A stretch of 12,963 nucleotides of DNA, taken from assembly GCA_030150425.1 (NCBI GenBank), contig JASLFY010000058.1, positions 1 through 12,963 on the forward strand. Reading direction: 5' to 3'. How positions within the stretch are numbered: the stretch's first letter is position 1; each line of letters begins with the position of its first letter. Shown in pieces: positions 1 to 6,601 of the stretch. Below the pieces are notes generated by a model that worked only from the letters and a program-made list of their open reading frames with translations, made no database searches and was not told the origin of the DNA. The translations under genes and the position numbers were made by a program. Source of the stretch: Yimella sp. Lineage in GTDB: Bacteria > Actinomycetota > Actinomycetes > Actinomycetales > Dermatophilaceae.

Positions 1-392
1 ACGTTCACCGCGCGCGACCCGGACCACAGCGACAGCACGAAACCGATCGAGATGACGTCGGGTCGACCGCCGCGCAGCGCGTCGGAGATCGTCGGCATCA
101 ACACCTCGCGCAGGCTGTCCTCGGTCAGGAAGCGGGCGGCGTAGTCCTCGATCGCCGAGGTGACCCGGCCGACCGCGTTCTGCCCGAGCCAACCGCCCAG
201 GTAACCGACACCGCCTAGCAGTCCGAAGATCAGCGGCGGGAACGACAGCAGCGCGAAGAAGCCGGCCTCTGCGGCCAGACCCGTCACGCGGTACTGCATG
301 CAGACCCGGACGGTCTCGCGCACCAACCGGGCGAACGCAAGCGCCCCTCGCACCTGCGAGAGGACCTCCCGGACGGCCTTGTCGACACTCAT
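1..392 (-). CDS. YihY/BrkB-family inner membrane protein, N-terminal part (truncated by window edge)
   Basis: This is the first 130 codons of a leftward gene that runs off the left edge. The product begins MSVDKAVREVLSQVRGALAF. It continues with an amphipathic stretch and then a hydrophobic segment at about residues 42-70 (GLAAEAGFFALLSFPPLIFG, then LLGGVGYLGGWLG). Next come a soluble loop rich in acidic residues and a second hydrophobic segment starting near residue 115 (VISIGFVLSLWSGSRAVNV). The aromatic-rich first helix ending in FPPLIFG and the later WSGSRA are typical of the YihY/BrkB family (once misnamed RNase BN), polytopic membrane proteins of unclear function. The ATG at 392 is preceded by a good Shine-Dalgarno, AGGTGG, seven bases upstream. 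It diverges from glgX. The family call is fairly sure; the function is unknown and the rest of the protein is not in view. Confidence 0.82.
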   Translation of the reverse strand, partial: MSVDKAVREVLSQVRGALAFARLVRETVRVCMQYRVTGLAAEAGFFALLSFPPLIFGLLGGVGYLGGWLGQNAVGRVTSAIEDYAARFLTEDSLREVLMPTISDALRGGRPDVISIGFVLSLWSGSRAVN

Positions 393-481
393 CCGGGGTC
401 CACCTGCGACCCGGCCTTCCTCAACACGCCCTCCACGGTAGTGGTCGGACCACCCAGCTCCGTGCACCACAATGGCGTGCC
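393..481. promoter_or_regulatory. Divergent control region between yihY-like gene and glgX, with a GntR-like palindrome
   Basis: These 89 bp separate two divergent start codons, so promoters for both genes should lie here. A perfect 13-bp palindrome, GTGGTCGGACCAC, sits at 441-453. Its core TGGTCGGACCA fits the TNGTNNNACNA consensus of FadR-subfamily GntR repressors. A weak -10-like hexamer CACAAT at 468-473 would start glgX RNA at or next to its ATG at 482, placing the palindrome over the -35 zone. The sequence match is seen directly; regulator identity and promoter position are inference. No regulator gene is in the window. Confidence 0.4.
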
Positions 482-2623
482 ATGGACATCTGGCCGGGAC
501 ACCCGTACCCCCTCGGGGCAACTTTCGACGGCACGGGCACCAATTTCGCCGTATTCTCCGCGACCGCAGAGCGGGTCGAGCTCTGCCTGCTCGACCCCGA
601 CGACGACGCCGACACCGGCTGGAGTGAGACTCGTCACGAACTGACCGAGGTCGACGGACACGTCTGGCACGCCTACCTGCCGCGGGTGCAGCCCGGTCAG
701 CGTTACGGCTACCGGGTCCACGGCCCGTACGACCCCGCCGCGGGTCACCGCTGCAACCCCGCGAAGCTGCTGCTGGACCCGTACGCGAAGGCCTTCGACG
801 GCCAGATCGACGGCGACGAGTCGCTGTTCTCGTACCGTTTCGACGACCCGGCGGCGTTCAACGAGGACGACTCCCTCGGCCACACGCTGCTGTCGGTGGT
901 CGTCAACCCGTTCTTCGACTGGGCCCACGACCGGCCGCCGAGGCACGAGTACCACGACAGCGTCATCTACGAGATGCACGTCAAGGGTCTGACGATGACC
1001 CACCCGGACGTGCCGGAGGAGATCCGCGGCACGTACGCCGCCGTCGGCCACCCCGCGATCGTCGACCACCTCAAGCAGCTCGGCGTCACCGCGGTCGAAC
1101 TGCTGCCGGTCCACCAGTTCGTGCAGGACTCCACGCTGGTCGACAAGGGACTGTCGAACTACTGGGGCTACAACACGATCGGCTTCCTGGCGCCGCACAA
1201 CGCGTACAGCGGCTCGGGCACCGACGGCCAGCAGGTCACCGAGTTCAAGGCGATGGTCAAGGCGCTGCACGCCGCCGACATCGAGGTCATCCTCGACGTG
1301 GTCTACAACCACACTGCCGAGGGCAACGAGCTCGGCCCGACCCTCGCCTTCCGCGGGCTGGACAACCAGAGCTACTACCGACTGGTCGACAGCGACCCGG
1401 CGCACTACTACGACACCACCGGCACCGGCAACAGCCTGCTGATGCGCAGCCCGCACGTCCTGCAGCTGATCATGGACTCGCTGCGCTACTGGGTCACCGA
1501 GATGCACGTCGACGGTTTCCGCTTCGACCTGGCCGCCACGCTGGCCCGCCAGTTCCACGAGGTCGACCGCCTGTCGGCGTTCTTCGACATCATCCAGCAG
1601 GACCCGATCATCAGCCAGGTGAAGCTGATCGCCGAGCCGTGGGACCTCGGCGACGGCGGTTACCAGGTGGGCAACTTCCCGCCGCTGTGGACCGAGTGGA
1701 ACGGGAAGTACCGCGACACGGTGCGTGACTTCTGGCGCGGCGAACCGGCCACCCTCGGCGAGTTCGCCTCCCGGCTGACCGGGTCCAGCGACCTGTACGA
1801 GCACTCCGGCCGTCGGCCGATCGCGTCGATCAACTTCGTCACAGCCCACGACGGCTTCACGCTGCGCGACCTGGTGTCGTACAACGAGAAGCACAACGAC
1901 GCCAACGGCGAGGGCGGCAACGACGGCGAGTCGCACAACCGGTCCTGGAACTGCGGGGTCGAGGGGCCGACCGACGACCCGGAGGTCCGGGCCCTGCGCC
2001 TGCAGCAACAGCGCAACTTCCTGACCACCCTGCTGCTGAGCCAGGGAGTGCCGATGCTCGCGCACGGCGACGAGCTCGGCCGTACGCAGGAGGGCAACAA
2101 CAACGTCTACTGCCAGGACAACGAGTTGTCCTGGGTCGACTGGGACCTCGACGAGGACCAGCAGTCGCTGGTCGAATTCGCCGCGTCGGTGATCGAGCTG
2201 CGGCGCGACCACCCGACGTTCCGGCGCCGCCGGTTCTTCCTCGGCCAGGCCGACCACGGCGGCGAGAGCACCCTCGGCGACATCGAGTGGTTCTCCCCCG
2301 ACGGCCACCAGATGACCGAGCTCGACTGGCGCAACGGGCTCGCCCGGGCAGTCGCGGTCTTCCTGAACGGCGAGGCGATCATGGCGCCGGACGCCCAGGG
2401 CCGACCGGTGGTCGACGACCACTTCGTGCTGATCTTCAACGCCAACAACCAGCCGCTGCAGTTCACGGTGCCCGAGGTGGTGCCGGAGGCGCAGTGGTCG
2501 GTGGCGGTCCACACCGCGGCCGAGGCTCCGCTGGCCGACGACGAGCTGCTCACCGCCGGTGACGACCTCGCGGTCGCGGCCCGCTCGATCGTGGTGCTGC
2601 GCTGCGCGACCGAATCCGAGTGA
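482..2623 (+). CDS. glgX: Glycogen debranching enzyme GlgX (isoamylase-type, GH13)
   Basis: The 713-residue protein hydrolyses alpha-1,6 branch points of glycogen or limit dextrin in the cytoplasm. The N-terminal CBM48-like beta domain covers about residues 5-95 (LGATFDGTGTNFAVFS is typical). The GH13 barrel follows, with DVVYNH at 272-277, nucleophile Asp349 in DGFRFD (344-349), acid/base Glu385 in AEPWD, and transition-state Asp457 in TAHDGF. A C-terminal beta domain ends the protein. Length and all catalytic motifs are intact. The MDIWPGHPYPLGAT start matches the actinobacterial form, so I chose the ATG at 482 although no strong Shine-Dalgarno precedes it; translation may be near-leaderless. 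It stands alone, with no other glycogen or trehalose gene in view. TreX, the debranching enzyme of the TreXYZ pathway, is the same family and cannot be excluded without treY or treZ context. Confidence 0.96.
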   Translation: MDIWPGHPYPLGATFDGTGTNFAVFSATAERVELCLLDPDDDADTGWSETRHELTEVDGHVWHAYLPRVQPGQRYGYRVHGPYDPAAGHRCNPAKLLLDPYAKAFDGQIDGDESLFSYRFDDPAAFNEDDSLGHTLLSVVVNPFFDWAHDRPPRHEYHDSVIYEMHVKGLTMTHPDVPEEIRGTYAAVGHPAIVDHLKQLGVTAVELLPVHQFVQDSTLVDKGLSNYWGYNTIGFLAPHNAYSGSGTDGQQVTEFKAMVKALHAADIEVILDVVYNHTAEGNELGPTLAFRGLDNQSYYRLVDSDPAHYYDTTGTGNSLLMRSPHVLQLIMDSLRYWVTEMHVDGFRFDLAATLARQFHEVDRLSAFFDIIQQDPIISQVKLIAEPWDLGDGGYQVGNFPPLWTEWNGKYRDTVRDFWRGEPATLGEFASRLTGSSDLYEHSGRRPIASINFVTAHDGFTLRDLVSYNEKHNDANGEGGNDGESHNRSWNCGVEGPTDDPEVRALRLQQQRNFLTTLLLSQGVPMLAHGDELGRTQEGNNNVYCQDNELSWVDWDLDEDQQSLVEFAASVIELRRDHPTFRRRRFFLGQADHGGESTLGDIEWFSPDGHQMTELDWRNGLARAVAVFLNGEAIMAPDAQGRPVVDDHFVLIFNANNQPLQFTVPEVVPEAQWSVAVHTAAEAPLADDELLTAGDDLAVAARSIVVLRCATESE

Positions 2624-2636
2624 CCTCGAACTGACG

Positions 2637-2684
2637 CCGAATGGCGGGTTGGTGTTGTCAGAGCAACACCAACCCGCCATTCGG
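2637..2684. terminator. Bidirectional hairpin terminator between convergent glgX and ppk2
   Basis: A perfect 21-bp inverted repeat (arms 2637-2657 and 2664-2684) encloses the 6-base loop TCAGAG. It lies 13 bp after the glgX stop and 5 bp after the ppk2 stop on the opposite strand, so it can serve both genes. There is no T-tract on either side, as is common for terminators of high-GC actinobacteria. The structure is read directly; termination activity is inferred from placement. Confidence 0.88.
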
Positions 2685-2689
2685 ATGGT

Positions 2690-3559
2690 TCAGAGCTGGG
2701 CCAGCCGGGCCTTCTGCTCGTCGACGTCGAAGTCGGCCTCCGGCCAGGGCAGGTCCAGCTCGCGCAGGTGGGTCAGCAGGATCTGCTGCACGGCGAGCCG
2801 GGCGTACCACTTCTTGTTCGCCGGCACGACGTACCAGGGCGCGATGTCGGTCGAGGTCTTGTCCAGGAGCACCTGGTACGCCTCCTGGTAGTGGTCCCAG
2901 TACGCCCGCTCGTCCAGGTCACCGGGGTTGAACTTCCACCACTTGTCCGGCCGGTCGAGACGCTCGGCCAACCGCGCCTTCTGCTCGTCGGCGTCGATGT
3001 GCAACATGATCTTCACGATGCGGGTGCCGGCCTTGGTGACCGACTCCTCGAAGGTGTTGATCTGGCCGTAGCGCCGGGCCCACGTCGTGGCCGGCACCAG
3101 GTTGTGCACCCGGACGATCAGCACGTCCTCATAGTGCGACCGGTCGAAGACCCCGATGTAACCGGGCTTGGGCAGCGCCTTGCGAATGCGCCAGAGGAAC
3201 GGGTGGCGCCGTTCCTCGGCCGACGGGGCCTTGAACGCGGTGAGCTCGACACCCTGCGGGTCGACGCTCCCGACGACGTGGCGCATGATGCCGCCCTTGC
3301 CGGACGTGTCCATGCCCTGCACGACCAGCAGGACCGACGGGCCGTCCCCGTCGCGACCGTTCGCGTAGAGCCGCTCCTGCAGATCGTCGATCTCGGCGGC
3401 GGTGGCGGCCAACAGGTCCTCGGCGTCTGCCTTCTTCCCCTTGAACCCGGGGGTGGACGACGCGTCGAGCGAGGCGAGTTCGAAACCGGCTGAGACCCGG
3501 AGCTTTTCGGCGATCTTGGCCGCCGGATCGTTCTTCTTCTTCGACTTCTTCTTGGCCAT
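2690..3559 (-). CDS. ppk2: PPK2-family polyphosphate:nucleotide phosphotransferase
   Basis: The 289-residue cytoplasmic enzyme is predicted to move phosphate between polyphosphate and nucleotides. Walker A is GMDTSGKGG (82-90, Lys88). The Walker B region is FDRSHYEDV (138-146), with Asp139 and Arg140. The basic lid helix region with RLDRPDKWWKFNPGDLDER lies at about 200-218. The N-terminus is a lysine-rich tail (MAKKKSKKK). The open frame extends 25 codons upstream, but the ATG at 3559 gives the usual family start; the extension would also overlap the divergent gene. Class (AMP, ADP or GDP preference; synthesis or use of polyphosphate) cannot be assigned by eye. The family's single-domain length is about 230-300 residues, so this is complete. 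It converges on glgX and diverges from the RibD-like gene. Confidence 0.93.
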   Translation of the reverse strand: MAKKKSKKKNDPAAKIAEKLRVSAGFELASLDASSTPGFKGKKADAEDLLAATAAEIDDLQERLYANGRDGDGPSVLLVVQGMDTSGKGGIMRHVVGSVDPQGVELTAFKAPSAEERRHPFLWRIRKALPKPGYIGVFDRSHYEDVLIVRVHNLVPATTWARRYGQINTFEESVTKAGTRIVKIMLHIDADEQKARLAERLDRPDKWWKFNPGDLDERAYWDHYQEAYQVLLDKTSTDIAPWYVVPANKKWYARLAVQQILLTHLRELDLPWPEADFDVDEQKARLAQL

Positions 3560-3588
3560 GCCCGATCGTCTCACGGTTGAATATCGGC
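3560..3588. promoter_or_regulatory. 29-bp divergent start-codon spacer of ppk2 and RibD-like gene
   Basis: Only 29 bp separate the two ATGs. Each gene's core promoter must therefore overlap the other's, lie partly inside the other's coding sequence, or give nearly leaderless RNA. The AT-rich island TTGAATATC at 3577-3585 is the only candidate -10 material and reads as GATATTCAA on the other strand. No clear Shine-Dalgarno precedes the rightward ATG at 3589. Promoter assignment is inference. Confidence 0.35.
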
Positions 3589-4278
3589 ATGCCCGAACTG
3601 CGCCAACTGCTGCCCGACGGCCGTCCGATGACACTCGCCGACCTGCCCTCCTGCTACCGCTGCGCCGACGACACCGACTGGTTCGTGCGTCTGAACTTCG
3701 TTGCGACAGTGGATGGTTCGGTTGTGGGCGCCGACGGTCGGTCGGGCTCGATCAACAACGACGTCGACGGCGCGGTCTTCCAGTTGCTGCGCGCCTGGGC
3801 CGACGTGGTCGTCGCCGGGGCGAACACCGTACGGGTGGAGGGTTACGACGCCCCGGTCACCGATCCGCGCTGGACCGAACTGCGGACCGGGCGCCCGGCG
3901 AACCCCGCCATGGCGGTGCTCAGCAGCGACGGACGGCTGCCGGACTCGGTCGACACCGGCGGACGGGACGACGTGTTCGCGCTCGATTCCTCCGGCGCGG
4001 ACGGCGTACGCCGGGCGTTCGGGGAACTGCGCAGCCGTGGCTACCGCAGGGTGCTCTGCGAGGGCGGCCCCACGATCGCCGCCCTGGCGCTCGAGGCGGG
4101 CGTCGTCGACGAGGTGTGCCTCACGACCTCGCCCGTCCTGGTCGGCGGCGAGGCCCACCGGATGGTCGCCGGACCGACCTTCGAGCGACCCGCGCGGCTG
4201 GTCGGACTGATCGAGTCCGACTCGACTCTGCTCGCCCGTTGGGGCCTGCGTCAGGACGGCGCTCAGGGCACCAGCTGA
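3589..4278 (+). CDS. RibD C-terminal-domain (pyrimidine reductase / DHFR-like) protein
   Basis: This 229-residue, single-domain, NADPH-dependent reductase of the RibD_C/DHFR fold has NFVATVDGSV at about 36-45, VVAGANTVRVEGY at 74-86, the cofactor-loop LCEGGPT at 156-162, and DEVCLTTSPVLVGGE near 174-188. There is no N-terminal deaminase domain, so it is not a bifunctional riboflavin enzyme. It resembles the stand-alone M. tuberculosis Rv2671 type, reported to have dihydrofolate reductase activity; whether this one acts in riboflavin or folate metabolism cannot be read from sequence. A TTG four codons upstream (3577) is in frame, but the ATG at 3589 gives the expected MPELRQLLP start. The 3' end overlaps the convergent hydrolase gene by 16 bp. 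Confidence 0.88.
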   Translation: MPELRQLLPDGRPMTLADLPSCYRCADDTDWFVRLNFVATVDGSVVGADGRSGSINNDVDGAVFQLLRAWADVVVAGANTVRVEGYDAPVTDPRWTELRTGRPANPAMAVLSSDGRLPDSVDTGGRDDVFALDSSGADGVRRAFGELRSRGYRRVLCEGGPTIAALALEAGVVDEVCLTTSPVLVGGEAHRMVAGPTFERPARLVGLIESDSTLLARWGLRQDGAQGTS

Positions 4279-5405
4279 GGCGCGCAGAACGTCCGTACGG
4301 CCCGTTCCCAGCGCGCGTCGTCGACGTTCCACGACCGGCAGTGCCGGGCCACCCGGAACTGCTCCAGACGCACGATGTCGGGCCGCGCCGCGGCCAGCTC
4401 CGCCGACGGCCCGAAGGGCACGAAGTCGTCGTCGACCGAGTGGATCAGCAGGATCGGCAGCGTGAGTTCGGCCGCCCGGGCAACCCAGTCGGCGCGGGCG
4501 AGGTCGATCGGTTCGTGCAGACCGAGCACCCCGCGGTGCAGCGGGCCGTGCATCAGGCTCTGACCCAGGCGCCCCACGACGGCCGGCACCCGGTTGAGCC
4601 CGGCCTGGAACGCCAACACATTGCGCCAGTTGATCACCGGCGAGTCGAGCACGATCCGCGAGACATGGTCGGCGAGCGCCGAGCGGTCGACGGTCTGCAG
4701 CACCGCCGCGCCACCCATCGACCACCCGAACAACTGCACGTCGCTGGCTCCCTCGGCGAGGACGTGGGCCATCGCCGCCTCGACGTCGAGCCACTCGGTC
4801 AGCCCGAGGTTGTACCGCCCGTCGCCACCGCGCGGCGCCTCGGCGTCGTTGCGGTAGCTGATCACCAGTGCGTTGATGCCGGCCGCACGCAGCGTCGGCA
4901 GCGCGCGCAGACATTCCGTGCGGTTCGCGCCGCGGCCGTGGACCAGCACGGCCCAGCGGGTGGCGTCGGGCACCCGCATCTCCCAGGCCGGCATCGGTCC
5001 CATCGGACCGGCGTACGTGGCCTCGGTCAGGTCGATCCCGAGCGCGGTGGCCGGCGGGCCGGCGTAGAACGCACCGTTCATCCGGGCGGGGCCGGTCGCG
5101 AGGTCGCCGAAGTCGACGCCGAGCAACTCGCGGGTGACCCGGCGCCGGTCGGCGAGCAGCACGTCACCGAGCCGGGCGTGGGTCGCCCCGCCGCCGCTCC
5201 ACAGTCCGTAGCGCCCCGGCGCGGTCGTCTCGTCGTTGGCATCGAGGGTCACCGTCAGGTCGGAGAACTCCTGGATGGTGATGTCCTCGGCCGGCGGCTC
5301 CGGGGTGACGACCTTGCGGGCGAAGAAGGCCGCCAGCCCGGTCGCGCCGAAACTGCCGACGAGCGCCCCGGCGGCGGCCGCTCCGGCGATGTGTCGCGTC
5401 TTCAC
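4263..5405 (-). CDS. Membrane-anchored alpha/beta hydrolase
   Basis: The 380-residue protein has an N-terminal hydrophobic segment (residues 6-29, followed by ARKVV) that looks like an uncleaved anchor or signal. A poorly conserved 100-residue lead-in precedes a complete alpha/beta-hydrolase domain. The oxyanion region HGRGAN starts at His156, the nucleophile Ser229 lies in GWSMGG, the acid is in HSVDDD (325-327), and His355 lies in ARHCRSWNVD. The substrate is unknown; this subgroup is usually labelled alpha/beta hydrolase or prolyl-oligopeptidase-like. The start is GTG at 5405: an in-frame TGA lies five codons upstream, so no earlier start exists. A G-rich Shine-Dalgarno (GGGGGA) abuts the GTG, and both can be trapped in a hairpin with RNA just past the ligC stop. 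It is the last gene of a leftward unit, 46 bp after ligC. Confidence 0.86.
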   Translation of the reverse strand: MKTRHIAGAAAAGALVGSFGATGLAAFFARKVVTPEPPAEDITIQEFSDLTVTLDANDETTAPGRYGLWSGGGATHARLGDVLLADRRRVTRELLGVDFGDLATGPARMNGAFYAGPPATALGIDLTEATYAGPMGPMPAWEMRVPDATRWAVLVHGRGANRTECLRALPTLRAAGINALVISYRNDAEAPRGGDGRYNLGLTEWLDVEAAMAHVLAEGASDVQLFGWSMGGAAVLQTVDRSALADHVSRIVLDSPVINWRNVLAFQAGLNRVPAVVGRLGQSLMHGPLHRGVLGLHEPIDLARADWVARAAELTLPILLIHSVDDDFVPFGPSAELAAARPDIVRLEQFRVARHCRSWNVDDARWERAVRTFCAPQLVP

Positions 5406-5448
5406 TCCCCCATCGTGTCAGGCGAACCGGTCTCCTGACCGGGGAGTG
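5403..5448 (-). promoter_or_regulatory. Intergenic RNA fold covering the hydrolase ribosome site and GTG start
   Basis: On the leftward transcript, CACTCCCC (5448-5441) is the perfect complement of GGGGAGTG (5410-5403), which contains the Shine-Dalgarno and the GTG start of the hydrolase. A second perfect hairpin, CCGGTC-AGGA-GACCGG (5442-5427), nests inside and shares two bases with the outer arm; both can coexist with a 6-bp outer stem. The 5' arm begins 4 nt after the ligC stop codon, where a terminating ribosome would open it. This suggests translational coupling. The pairing is seen; the role is inferred. It could alternatively be a weak terminator. Confidence 0.5.
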
Positions 5449-5451
5449 CGC

Positions 5452-6543
5452 TCAGGAGGTGGTCGATCCGAGCCCGGGCACGATGTCGGACAGGGCGTAG
5501 TCGAGCGGCTGCTCCAACTGTTCGTACGTGCACGACTCCGGGGTGCGGTCGTCGCGCCAGCGCACGAAGTGGGCCAGGTGGCGGAAGCGGGTGCCCTCCA
5601 TGTGTTCGTACTTCACCTCGAGCACCCGCTCGGGGCGCAGCGGCACGAACGACAGGTCCTTGGTCGCGTTCCATCGGCTGACGTTGCCGGGCAGTCGCTG
5701 TCCCTGGTGCGCTTCGGCCTCGGCCCACTGCGACCAGGGGTGTTCGTCACCCTCGCCGGCGACCAGCGGCTCGAGTTCGTCCACCAGCTCCGCGCGACGC
5801 TTGGCGGTGAACGCGCCCACCACGCCGACGTGCTGCAACTGACCGTCGTCGTTGAACAGACCGAGCAGCAGCGACCCGACCAGCGGCTTCTCCTCGGTCG
5901 AGGTCTTGTGCCACCGGAAACCGGCGAGCACGCAGTCGGCGGTGCGGGTGTGCTTGATCTTGAACATGACCCGCTTGTTCTGCTGGTAGGTGCCGTCCAG
6001 TGGCTTCGCGACGACACCGTCGAGGTGGGCGCCCTCCAGCTCGACGAACCTGCGGTTGGCCGCCTCGACGGCGTCGGTGGTCGGGGTCAGGTGGAGCGGG
6101 GGTCGTACGTCGGCGAGCGCCGTTACCAGCGCCGCGCGGCGTTCGCCGAACGGCCGGTCGGTGTAGTCGTCGTCGCCGAGGGCGAGCAGGTCGAACGCGA
6201 TGAACGAGGCGGGGGTCTGCCCGGCGAGCAGTTCGACCCGCGACTTGGCCGGGTGGATGCGCTGCTGCAACGCCTCGAAGTCGAGTCCGCCGGGGGTGGC
6301 GATCACGATCTCGCCGTCGAGCACGCAGCGCTCCGGCAGCTCGGCCTTGACCGCCTCGACCAGCTCCGGGAAGTAGCGGGTCATCGGCCGCTCGTTGCGA
6401 CTGCCGAACTCCACCTCGTCACCGTCCCGGAAGACGATGCAGCGGAAGCCGTCCCACTTCGGTTCGTACGACGCGCCGGGCGGGATCGTCGGCACGGACT
6501 TGGCCAGCATCGGGGCGACCGGCGGCATCACGGGGAGCTTCAT
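5452..6543 (-). CDS. ligC: ATP-dependent DNA ligase, LigC type
   Basis: The 363-residue stand-alone ligase seals nicks through a lysyl-AMP intermediate. The nucleotidyltransferase domain shows motif I KWDGFR (adenylated Lys29), the acidic motif III LDGEIV (75-80), FIAFDLL at 114-120, motif IV LDGVVAK (174-180), and motif V FKIK (194-197). The OB domain follows (about 205-345), including RHLAHFVRWRDDR at 321-333. There is no polymerase or nuclease domain, so it is LigC-like rather than LigD or LigB. Its length is close to mycobacterial LigC. The frame is open far upstream, but the ATG at 6543 has an ideal Shine-Dalgarno (GGGAGG, 8 nt away). It lies 58 bp downstream of the Prim-PolC gene on the same strand, matching the known functional pairing of LigC with Prim-PolC in mycobacterial excision repair. 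Confidence 0.93.
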   Translation of the reverse strand: MKLPVMPPVAPMLAKSVPTIPPGASYEPKWDGFRCIVFRDGDEVEFGSRNERPMTRYFPELVEAVKAELPERCVLDGEIVIATPGGLDFEALQQRIHPAKSRVELLAGQTPASFIAFDLLALGDDDYTDRPFGERRAALVTALADVRPPLHLTPTTDAVEAANRRFVELEGAHLDGVVAKPLDGTYQQNKRVMFKIKHTRTADCVLAGFRWHKTSTEEKPLVGSLLLGLFNDDGQLQHVGVVGAFTAKRRAELVDELEPLVAGEGDEHPWSQWAEAEAHQGQRLPGNVSRWNATKDLSFVPLRPERVLEVKYEHMEGTRFRHLAHFVRWRDDRTPESCTYEQLEQPLDYALSDIVPGLGSTTS

Positions 6544-6601
6544 GCTCCGAGCCTCCCACGCGACACCGACAGCGGAAGCGATACCGGCACCGGCACAGGA
6601 C

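Noticed and set aside
389..2680. A 763-codon open frame on the minus strand covering glgX
   Set aside because: It is wholly antisense to an intact, motif-complete glgX; its translation is low-complexity Val/Arg/Asp-rich sequence with no domain. Long antisense frames are expected at this GC content.
2700..3000. Near-identical segments within ppk2 (DADEQKARLAER at 189-200 and DVDEQKARLAQL at 278-289)
   Set aside because: Both sit where the family normally has similar DEQK/AEQ-type sequence (lid approach and C-terminal tail). This looks like coincidence with shared codon choice, not a recent duplication.
3402..5438. A 678-codon plus-strand frame across ppk2, the RibD-like gene and the hydrolase
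   Set aside because: It crosses three well-supported genes in non-coding frames and shows shadow composition without motifs.
6544..6601. CACCG/GATACCGG-rich stretch between Prim-PolC and ligC as a possible repeat or regulatory RNA
   Set aside because: There is no consistent repeat unit and no strong hairpin. The only functional signal seen is the ligC Shine-Dalgarno.
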